A stretch of 64,000 bases of DNA, from positions 1,163,501 through 1,227,500 of the forward strand of contig JABMCL010000732.1 of NCBI GenBank assembly GCA_018857735.1, given 5' to 3'. The DNA is from Alviniconcha marisindica (lineage: Eukaryota; Mollusca; Gastropoda; Provannidae). This document shows, piece after piece, positions 1 through 11,134 of this stretch (positions are counted from its first letter, which is position 1; each line of letters opens with the position of its first letter). Both the position numbers and the translations under genes were made by a program. The notes beneath the pieces are model-generated. The model was not told the origin of the DNA. It was given only the letters and a program-made list of their open reading frames with translations, and did no database searches.

Positions 1-104
1 AAGCTATAAATTAACTGTGAATTAACAAATCAGAAACAGCAAGCTATAAATTAACTATGACATGAACAGCAATCTATAAATTAACTATGGCATGAACAAA
101 CTAC

Positions 105-165
105 ACCCCGTCCCTAATAAGCCTTATGGTTTCTGTGGACATTAAGCACCATGTTTATTTATTTT
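105..165 (+). mobile_element. 3' tail fragment of a tRNA-derived SINE
   Basis: The sequence cgtccctaataagcc, ttatggtttctgtggac and ttaagcaccatgttta matches the last about 55 bases of the full-length SINE at 56,155-56,474. Just before it, three short AT-rich units (aagctataaattaacta) are tandemly repeated. Confidence 0.7.
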
Positions 166-299
166 ACAAACTACAAACAACCTAAAAACTGCTGTGTATA
201 GTTTTCATTCCATTCTTATTCATGGGACCTGTAATGCACCTTCTCTTAGTGTCCCCTGACAGTGGCGGGTGACTGTCAGAAGGCGCCCCCCCCCCCCCC

Positions 300-1280
300 C
301 ACCCCCACACACACACCACTGTAAGTGCTGCTATAGTAGTAATCCTGACAGCAACAAGTGATTGTCAGAAGGCCTCTCTGTAAGTGTTGCTACAGTAGCA
401 ATCCTGACAGTGGCAAGTGATTGTCAGAAGGCCTCCCTGTAAGTGCTGCTACAGTAATCCTGACAGCAGCATATGACTGTCAGAAGGCCTCCCTGTAAGT
501 GCTGCTACAGTAATCCTGACAGTGGCAAGTGACTGTCAGAAGGCCTCCCAGTAAGTGCTGCTACAGTAATACTGACAGTGGCAAGTGACTGTCAGAAGGC
601 CTCCCTGGCCCTGTAAGTGCTGCTACAGTAATCCTGACAGCAGCATGTCACTGTCAGAACACCTCCCTGTAAGTGCAGCTACAGTAATCCTGACAGTGGC
701 AAGTGACTGTCAGAAGGCCTCCCTGTAAGTGCTGCTACAGTAATCCTGACAGTGGCAAGTGACTGTCAGAAGGCCTCCCTGTAAGTGCTGCTACAGTAAT
801 CCTGACAGTGGCAAGTGACTGTCAGAAGGCCTCCCTGTAAGTGCTGCTACAGTAATCCTGACAGTGGCAAGTGACTGTCAGAAGGCCTCCCTGGCCCTGT
901 AAGTGCTGCTACAGTTATCTTGGCAAGTGACTGTTAGAAGGCCTCCCGTTAAGTGCTGCTACAGTAATCCTGACAGTGGCAAGTGACTGTCAGAAGGCCT
1001 CCCTGTAAGTGATGCTACAGTAATCCTGACAGTAGCATGTGACTGTCAGAAGACCTTCCTGTAAGTGCTGCTACAGTAATCCTGACAGTGGCAAGTGACT
1101 GTCAGAAGGCCTCCCTGTAAGTGCTTCTACAGTAATCCTGACAGCAGCAAGTGACTGTCAGAAGGCCTCCCTGTAAGTGCTGCTACGATAATCCTGACAG
1201 AGGCAAGTGACTGTCAGGACTCCCTGTAAGTGATGCTAAAGTAATCCTGACAGCGGCAGGTGACTGTCAGAAGGCCGACT
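300..1280. repeat. minisatellite, unit about 55 bp
   Basis: About 17 copies of a unit containing gtaagtgctgctacagtaat, cctgacagtggcaagtg and actgtcagaaggcctccct, with single-base variants and two units carrying a small insertion (ggccctg). Each unit includes CCT|gtaagt on the plus strand and ctgacag on the minus strand, both splice-site-like. A poly-C run borders it at about 287-301. Confidence 0.9.
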
Positions 1281-1773
1281 GCAGCCCAACATCTGGGGCC
1301 CCAAGTCAGACGATGAACAACAAGAGCCCTGCCATAGGCTTCACCCCAATGGACACTTGAGGTTTTGTTTGGCAGGACAAGTCAAAAGTATGCAGTCTTC
1401 GTTAAAATCATTTTTCAACCTTTACACCAAAATAGCTTGTGCTAATTACAAAAGGCTTATTTCTTTTTTCTTTCTTTTTTAATGACAATGGGCATCAACA
1501 CACACTGGACAGACCAAGAAAAGGCGACAGGGAGGGAGGGAGGGAAGGAGAGAGTCACTGGACATGTCAACGCCTAACAGTCAGCAAGATAACAACACAC
1601 CCAAGATGCAAAATAAAATGATACAGCTCGACACTTCCTTCGCACACTCACACATACAGCCACCACAACAGACACTGAGAGTGGAAAACACTGAGCACAA
1701 CATAATCTGCATATATGTCTTTGACAGACACACAAGAAGTCAGGCACATACACACACACACATGCACTCTCTC

Positions 1774-1774
<1 letters not shown>

Positions 1775-1826
<52 letters not shown>
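1775..1826. repeat. (CA)n microsatellite
   Basis: Nearly pure CA dinucleotides, preceded by impure CA-rich sequence from about 1,750. Confidence 0.95.
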
Positions 1827-1829
<3 letters not shown>

Positions 1830-1984
1830 CACAAACACCAGCAACAAGTAGAAGGACTCCATTCAGTCTTTTAGGGCTTCTCTAAAAACCTACTTTCTCA
1901 CCTAGGTTGGGTGGCTGCTGTGATGACAGTGCCGATGTGGTTGTGTGTAGTATGCGCTCGTACTGGTGCGTGTGTGCGTGCATG

Positions 1985-2255
1985 GAGTGGTACACAATTC
2001 CATAAATACTGTTTATTTTTTCAACTCTGTATATATCTCTACTCCTAACTACTCTGAATCATTGTACTTTCTATGGTGGCGGTGGGGGTTGTGGTGCACT
2101 TTACTGGTATGGATGAATGTCTTTGGTAGGTTTAACTCGTGAAAGCCTGCAGTCATGTATGCGCTGGGTGCATCAGGCGCTGCAAACAGGCAAGTTTTTG
2201 TGTGGAAGTTTATATGTGCCATAAATAAATTTTCCTTCATTCTTCATTCAAACTG
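1985..2255 (+). mobile_element. dispersed retroposon-like repeat, copy 1
   Basis: This segment is related along its length to 54,990-55,240. Shared blocks include ctgtatatat.tct, the run around ctcgtgaaagcc, gcgctgggtg..tc.ggcgctg, ttttgtgtggaagttt and the end at cca.tcattc. The ATTC-rich 3' end suggests a retroposed element. The family is not recognised. Confidence 0.6.
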
Positions 2256-2780
2256 TTACAGACAAAAATCCAAAAACAATTTAAATCAAACATTTACACA
2301 GGATAACTAACAGGAAAACACAAACAAGTGTTACAGCGAAAGACACACACAAAACACATCATACACAGTTCAGTGATTGTACTAGACATTTTTCAAGTCA
2401 GTGTGTGACATCTATAGCTGTATAAGGTCAGACAATCACTGTAAACAGTCAGATAAATGATCATCTATGCTGCTACTACTTTTTTACTGCTTTTTTTTTG
2501 GTAGTTTGTTTGTTTGTTTTGAACCTTTTAAACAAAATAACAGCCAGTATGCCTGACTGATTACTGTTTTCTTTTCTGGTATATGCTGATCTTAACTGGT
2601 AAAATACCAGAAATTACCAGTTAACATGAACCCTGACAGTTAATATATTTACAAAAGATAACTAGCAAGCAAGTACACACTCACACAAGCAACTACTACA
2701 CATAGGAGTACATGCAGTCCCAAAGCACAGGTTCCACATCCTGCCCCAGCAAAAAGCAAGGTCTGAGAAACTCCACCTAC

Positions 2781-2860
2781 CCTCTGCAAGTTGGGTTCAA
2801 TTCTCCAGATACGAAGACTCTGGTCTCTGGACCACGTGACTAGCTGCTGATCTCTCACAC
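2781..2860 (-). CDS. WDR59: WDR59 exon 10 (last recognisable in window)
   Basis: An 80-nt exon (acceptor tcgtgttacag, donor CAGAGG|gtaggt) completes a Gly codon and encodes VRDQQLVTWSRDQSLRIWR, then IEPNLQR. It matches YQLVTWSRDQTLRMWRVDSQMQR. It ends in phase 0. No later WDR59 exon was recognised between here and base 1. Confidence 0.93.
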
Positions 2861-5800
2861 CTGTAACACGACATGACACTGATGTTTACACTGCACGGAA
2901 CATGCTTAAACACAACACTGATGTTTGCACTGTATGAAACACACATTAGACACAGCACTGATGTTTTCATTGTATGGAACATGCTTAGACACAGCACTGA
3001 TGTTTCCACTGTATGGAGACACAGCACCGACATTCCACTGTATGGAACACACTTAGACACAGCACTGACATTCCACTGTATGGAACATGCTTAGACACAG
3101 CACTAATGTTTCCATTGTATGGAACACACTCAGACACAGCACTGATGTTTCCATTGTATGGAGACACTGCACTGATGTTTCCACTTTCCACTGTATGGAA
3201 CACACTTAGACACAGCACCGATGTTCCCACTGTATGGAACACATTTAGACACAGCACTGAGGTTTCCATTGTATGGAACATGCTTAGACACAGTACTAAT
3301 GTTTCCATTGTATGGAACATGCTTAGACACACCACTAATGTTTCCACAGTATGGAACACGCTTAGACACAGCACTGACATTTCCATTGTATGGAACACAC
3401 TTAGACACAACATTAATGTTTCCACTGTACGGAACACGCTTAGACACAGCACTGATGTTTCCATTGTATGGAACACACTTAGACACAACACGAATGTTTC
3501 CACTGAACGAAACAGACTTAGACACAGCACTGATATTTCCACTGTATGGAACACACTTAGACACAACACTGACGTTTTCACTGTATGGAACACATTTAGA
3601 CACAACACTGATGTTTTCATTGTAAAGAACACACTTAGACACAGCACTGATGTTCATGCCCCGTGCTTACCCTCTGGCTGCTTCTTCCACTGAAACTCCA
3701 GCACCACGTCCTTGTGGCCCACAAACGTGTGGATGGGCTGCAGCTCGCTCTGTGCAGTTATCTTCCACAGGTACAAACTGTTCTCTCCCCTCTTCAGCTG
3801 CGGCACCACCACCGTGACCAGACCCGCTCCAAAAGGCTGTCGCAAACAAAACATGCAGCAGTTTAAATGCACAGTGTACTCGAAAATGAAAGGCCTTCTC
3901 GTACAAATTCAACTCTTTCTTTCGGTACCATTAAACTCTGATTTTCCAGCATAGGACAAGAAATTAAGTGTTAATCAATTCATTCAGAAAAATCGGTTAT
4001 GCCAGGTTTGGACTACTCTGCCACCTTTCAATGTCATTTGATTTCTTATTAAAATGAAGGATAATTATGCATCGTACCAAACAACTGAAACAAGCACAAG
4101 AATGACTGCTAAGCCCTTTTTAGACAAACCTCCTACAGATTATTCCCATCAATGGTTGGTTGCACAGAACTTTCAATGCAACGACAAAGCTGGCAAACCA
4201 CTCTTTGCAGCGTCAGTGGCAGTTTTAATTTGGAAAAAAAAAGGGAAACAAGCAGTCTTCTACACAAACAGCATTTACATCACAGGGTGTACAGACAGTC
4301 TTTAAACTTAATGCCGTACATTTACATCGCAGAGTGTACTTGGTAAAATCAGATAGTCTCAGACTGTATGCCGTACATTTACATCACAAAGTGTACTAGA
4401 AAAAAACCAACAGTCTTAGACTTAATGCTAAACACTTACATCGCAGGGTGTACTAGGTAAAAACAGATAGTCTCAGACCTAATGCCTTACATTTACATCA
4501 CAAGGCATACTAGGTAAAAACGGATAGTCTTAGACTTTATGCCGTACCGTATATCGAGCTCGTCTGACTGGTGCCCCTGAGTCTGTTGAGCCAAAACATT
4601 TCTTTGGGTTGGTGTAATCCCACAACTGTAAAAAGCAGATCAACAGGCCATATCAATGTCATTTATGGATGTATGCAGCAGATCAGCAGGTCATATCAAT
4701 GTCATCCATTAATACTGTATGAACAGACCATATTCGTGTCATTTATTATACATATAGCAGATCAACAGACCATAATCATGCCATTCATTAATACACACAG
4801 CAAATCAACAGACCATCTCCATGTTCTTCGTTAATAGCAATAATACATATATACAGCAGATCAACAAGCCAAATTCATGTCATTCATTAATACACCAGCC
4901 TCTCAATTCCAGCTGCTGCTTCATTTTCTTGTCTTTAAGCATAAATTGACAGACAACATTATTCATCAAGGATATATATGTAACATTTGCTACATATATT
5001 TCTTTCTCTGAAAAATCACCTGTCAAATCATAATAAGGCCCATGAACAAAGAAAGTGAATCTGTGGCAGAAAGACAGTGACTCAGTTTTGGGGGTGCTTT
5101 ACGCAGTGTATCAGCACACGTGCAGCAATGTCTACTGTCACAGTAAGATTTCCACAGTGCGATGGTCCTTCTATCTACTGAAGGCATCAACAGACTGGTC
5201 ACAGTAAGGTGTGCACACTGCATACTCTGTCTGATGATCCTGCTACTTACACAAGGTATGATTACTACTAAGATTACTACCAATTACTGCTAAGTTACCT
5301 ATGTGACAGTGTTTTTGATTTTACCTCAGTGTTTTTCATCCATTTTGAAATATCCCTCTTGTCCCTAACACACTCACACACACACACATATACACAACAA
5401 CTATATTATGCCACTGCTCTGAGACAGAAGACAGACCAGGAGATACAGAAGCAATGTAACTTTAGACAAAAGACAGACCAGGAGATACAAGACACAAGAC
5501 AGATCAGGAGATACAGAAGCAATGTAAAGACATAAGACAGACCAAGAGACACAAGACAGACCAGGAATTACAGAAGCAATGTAAAGGCATAAGACTGACC
5601 AGGAGACACAAGACAGACCAGGAAATACAGAAGGAACATAAAGACATAAGAAAGACCTAAAAACACAGAAGCACTGCACACAAGCTTACCTTGACATACC
5701 CATCCTGACTAGCAGTGACGAAGTGATACTGATTGTCAGGGCTCCAGTCCAGCCCGTGGATTTTGGACAGATGTGCTGCTATATACTGCTGTGGTGAGTT

Positions 5801-6261
5801 ACCTTTCTGTACAACAGACACAACACGCGCACAAGCCTCACAAAGTGTCACTGGTTGTCAGCGTCAGGGTCTGGTTGGCCAAGTGCCCCACCAGGTGCCA
5901 AGTTACCCATCTCCAATACACAACACAAACACATCAATCTGAACAGCAAATATATTTTGATCACGCGCACGCAAACGATCTCTCTCTCCCTTCCTCCCTG
6001 TTCCCTCTCTCTCTCCACTTATCCTTCTGTCTGCAAACCCCCACCCCCCATCTCCTCTCTCACACCCTGTGTGCCCCCCCCACCCCCTCTTCCTCTCCCT
6101 TTCTCCTCACCCTGGGGTCCCATATACGGATGTCTCCTTCATGTGTTGTTGCAAACAAGTTGTTGGTGACTCTGTTCCACTTCACTTGATATGCCCCCGC
6201 TGAAATAAAACAGAACACAAAATTAATCTGTTCCACTTCGTGAACATGATGAGAGCACAAA

Positions 6262-6320
<59 letters not shown>

Positions 6321-9300
6321 CAAATGTTGCAACTATTCTTTGCCTCTGTAAACTCCTCTTCAAAAGTCAGCTGTCACTGTCACCACACTGGGCTACCAAC
6401 CACTGTCACAAAATAAAGCTTGCTAACCAGCCCATCAAAACCAGCTGACTGCACATTTCAACACAGACAGCTTTCAACATCACCACAATAAGAGGTACCA
6501 AAGAATTCCATAGACAAACTCTGAATTTCTGAAATATACATTTCAATGCAGACAGCTTTTAACACCACCACAATAAGAGGCATGAAAGAACTGCATAGAC
6601 ACACTCCGTGTTTCTAAAATACGTCAATGCATTTCAACGCAGACAGCTTTTAACAACAACTCAATAAGAGGCACCAAAGAATTCCATACACACACTCCAT
6701 ATTTCTAAAATACATTAACAGAGCTATACAAAAACAACGTGACACGTTGCAGCAGCTCAACTGCCCTCAAAAGGACCCTCTCTTGAAACTCAAACAAATT
6801 CAATGGTGTTTTGTTTACAAAAACATCTGAAACTGTAACACTGTATAAGTAAAACTGTGTGCTCCAAATCTTATTTTAGTGTACAGTCTGATCAGCCACA
6901 AATGTGAAAAATATCTCTGTCATTAAAATTAGTGATTTACTAACAAACTGAAACAGTCTCAAAACATATCTCTGTTATTTACTAATAAAGTAATCTACAT
7001 AAAATAAACAAAAACAGCAGTAAGTGTTTGATATCATTAACCCTTTCACTGCCATGATGTCAGTTGAAAATGACCAATAAAAGTGTGAAATTTGAAATCC
7101 TTATGCATTTTTTCTTTTTCAAATTGGCATATATATATATATAATATGAAAAGATTTTGATCAAAACACTCAATAATGAAAGCAGATGTTATAGGACTGG
7201 AAAATATACTACATAAACATTTGCAGGCATGTGTAGGCATGTGACAGGCGAGGGCAGTGAATGGGTTAACAAAATGATTGTAGTTCATTTTATTCTGACA
7301 ATCAAACTGACAGAAAAAGAGTGTTTCTTTTGGACTGAATTGAATATAATTATATAAAACTCCAACAACAAAACCCTCTGATCCTACAGAATGAAAGGAA
7401 CCCAATGATAGACATATATAGCAGTAACTCACCAACTGTCTGATAAGAATGCACCGGCTTCTTTGGTTCTCTGAAACAGCAAACTGGCAGTGAGTGGTAG
7501 GGGAGATAATCAGCAACTGTAGGTTCTGCACTAACAAGTCTTACTCAAGAGCCATTTTTCCTCGTGTGTAGTGAGCAACATCAAACACACAGCATTTTAC
7601 TCTGTTGCCACAGAAACTGACAAATACAGTCCTGTGGCTTGGAAATGCAAATTAAGTAAATGCACTTTTTTTTTATTGTCCCACTCAGATTTCCCCCATG
7701 TGAAAAATCCAGCTCCCTTTCCCTTAGGAAAGCCAGCTGCAACAGGGTCAAACTACCATCATCCTAATCTCCCTCTAATTTGGCATCGTCATCTCTCTGC
7801 ATTACAGATGGAGGAGAAGGATGTAACAGGTTGGTGATGTTGTTCATCAGGCTACACAAAGTTTCTGTTTCAAAGGTGATGTTGGGGAAACTTCCGAGGG
7901 ATGGGGTGGAGCACAGATGAGCTTTTCTGCACGCATAGATACCATCTTGAACTGAACTCACCTATAAAGCTAGGCCTACTTCTGTGGGGGGTTTCTCTTC
8001 TCCTCTATTTCTTCCATGTGGGGATGCCCTGGGGTGCACTGTTCCAGAGGGGAGGGGGCAAGAAGGTGATAGCGGATAGGTGCAGTAGTTGTATCAAGGT
8101 GATAGCAGATAGGTGCAGTAGTTGTATCAAGGTGATAGCAGATAGGTGCAGTAATTGTATCAAGGTGATAGCAGATAGGTGCAGTAGTTGTATCAAGGTG
8201 ATAGCAGATAGGTGCATGCCAGTCACATTAGCTTGTTCAAGATAATTTTTATTCCAATATCAGCAGTAGTTGTATCAAGGTGACAGCAGATAGGTGCATG
8301 CCAGTCACATTAGCTTGTTCAAGATAATTTTTATTCCCATTAATATCAGCGGTAGTTGTATCAAGGTGACAGCAGATAGGTGCATGCCAGTCACATTAGC
8401 TTGTTCAAGATAATTTTTATTGACATTAATATCAGCGGTAGTTGTATCAAGGTGATAGCAGATAGGTGCATGCCAGTCACATTAGCTTGTTCAAGATAAT
8501 TTTTATTCCCATTAATATCAGCGGTAGTTGTATCAAGGTGATAGCAGATAGGTGCAGTAGTTGTATCAAGGTGATAGCAGATAGGTGCAGTAGTTGTATC
8601 AAGGTGATAGCAGATAGGTGCAGTAGTTGATCAAAGGGGTCAATAGGTGCATGCCAGTCACATTAGCTTGTTCAAGATAATTTTTATTCCCATTAATATC
8701 AGTGGTAGTTGTATCAAGGTGATAGCAGATAGGTGCATGCCAGTCACATTAGCTTGTTCACGATAATTTTTATTGAAATTAATATCAGCGGTGTTGTATC
8801 AAGGTGACAGCAGATAAGGTGCATGCCAGTCACATTAGGGTTGTTCAAGATAATTTTTATTCCCATTAATATCAGCAGTAGTTGTATCAAGGTGATAGCA
8901 GATAGGTGCAGTAGTTGTATCAAGGTGATAGCAGATAGGTGCATGCCAGTCACATTAGCTTGTTCAAGATAATTTTTATTCCCATTAATATCAGCGGTAG
9001 TTGTATCAAGGTGACAGCAGATAGGTGCATGCTAGTCACGTTAGCTTGTTCAAGACAATTTTTATTGACATTAATATCAGTGGTAGTTGTATCAAGGTGA
9101 TAGCAGATAGGTGCATGCCAGTCACATTAGCTTGCTCAAGATAATTTACTGCTGTTAATATCAGTGGTAGTTGTATCAAGGTGATAGCAGATAGGTGCAC
9201 GCCAGTCACATTAGATTGTTGAAGATAATTTTTATTGCCATTAATATCAGCGGTGATAGCGGATAGGTGCAAGCCAGTCACATTAGCTTGTTTAAGATAA

Positions 9301-10378
9301 TGTTTATTACCATTAATATCAGTGATAGTTGTATCAAAGTGATAGCAGACAGGTGCAAGCCAGTCAGATTAATTAACTTGTTCAAAATAAAAATAAAAAT
9401 TACTGCCATTAATGACATTGATTTAATTCATAAAGGCCTACACAGAGGCTGTTCTAATTTGTCTTGTGTTGTTGTGTGGATGTGAAGTGATGATGAATGA
9501 ATCAAAACCAAAAAATGTTCCTTGTACTTGTTATCTGACAAAAAACAAAATTCTTATGTCTGTCACTATGCATGTGTGTGATTGGCTGTGTCTCTGCAAT
9601 CTGGACTCCTTCCAACCCTTTCACAAAGCATGATACAGCAGAGGGAATAAGGTGAGAGATAGGTACAGCTAGGTGGATATTATCTGATGTCCCACAGGTA
9701 ATGTACAGCTAGGTAGGTATTATCTGATGTCCCACAGGTAATGTACAGCTGGGTGGATATTATCTGATGTCCCACAGGTAAGGTACAGCTAGGTGGATAT
9801 TATCTGATGTCCCACAGGTAATGTACAGCTAGGTGGATATTAGCTGATGTTCCACAGGTAAGGTACAGCTAGGTGGATATTATCTGATGTCCCACAGGTA
9901 AGGTACAGCTAGGTGGATATTATCTGATGTCCCACAGGTAAGGTACAGCTAGGTGGATATTATCTGATGTCCCACAGGTAAGGTACACTAGGTGGATATT
10001 ATCTGATGTCCCACAGGTAAGGTACAGCTAGTGGATATTATATTAGGATAATTACTGGATGTCCCAAGGTAGGTACAGCTAGGTGATTACTGATGTCCCA
10101 CATATAGGTACAGCTTGGTGGATATTATTTGATGTCACACAGGTAGGTACAGCTAGGTGGACATTATTTGATATCCCACAGGTAGGTACAGCTAGGTGGA
10201 CATTACTGGATGTCCCACATGTAGGTACAGTTGTGGATATTATCTGATGTCACACAGGTAGGTACAGCTAGGTGGAATTATTGATTCCCACAGGTAGGTA
10301 CAGCTAGGTGGAATTACTGATGTCCCACAGTAGGTACTAGCTATATATTATTATTATAATAATATATATTAATATAAT

Positions 10379-10414
<36 letters not shown>

Positions 10415-11090
10415 ATCCTGAATACGTAAGTAAAGTTAGGTGGACATTACCTGATGTCCCACAGGTAGGTAAAGTTAGGTGGATGCTGCCTGATGTCCCA
10501 CAGGTAGATACAGTTAGGTAGACATTACCTGATACCCCACAGGAAGGTAAAGTTTGGTGGACATTACCTGATGTCCCATGGGTAGGTAAAGTTAGGTAGA
10601 TGCTACCTGATGTCCCACAGGTAGGTAAAGTTAGGTGGACATTACCTCATGTCCCACAGGCAGGTAGTTAGATAGACATTACCTGATACCCCACAGGACA
10701 GTAAAGTTAGGTGGACATTACCTGATGTCCCACAGGTAGGTAAAGCTGTCTACGGAGCATGAGGCGACAACGTTGACATCAAAAGGAGACCAGTCAACAT
10801 CACTGAAACAAAAGAAGGTCTTTGATGGTATGAAAACAAGGTAGACCCCACACCCAGTCATGGCATGATATTCTGTGCCATGACAGGGAGACTGCAGAAT
10901 TCTGGTGTGTATGCAGAGAAAAGCTGGATGCTGACAATCTGCATCAGCAGGGTGTGACCACCAGACCCAACAGTGCAATACCTCCTTTATATAAGTTATA
11001 ATATATATTTCCAACATCAATACATGTACTTATGGCAGTCAACCATAACAAATTGATTATGTACTAGATGATGCAGACTAGACAAGCTGC

Positions 11091-11134
<44 letters not shown>

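Noticed and set aside
1283..1480. Plus-strand frame LQPNIWGPKSDDEQQEPC... as an exon
   Set aside because: Open for about 60 codons after an acceptor-like gactgcag, but no recognised homology and no splice or transcript support; the minus-strand reading does not match later WDR59 either.
2985..3693. Frames of more than 200 codons in WDR59 intron 9 on both strands
   Set aside because: The 39-bp unit is a multiple of three; the sequence lies between two homology-supported exons and is purely repetitive.
10718..11020. Single uninterrupted 100-codon minus-strand frame
   Set aside because: Only the last 27 codons are WDR59 exon 5; the upstream part is intron ending in a clear ttttgtttcag acceptor.
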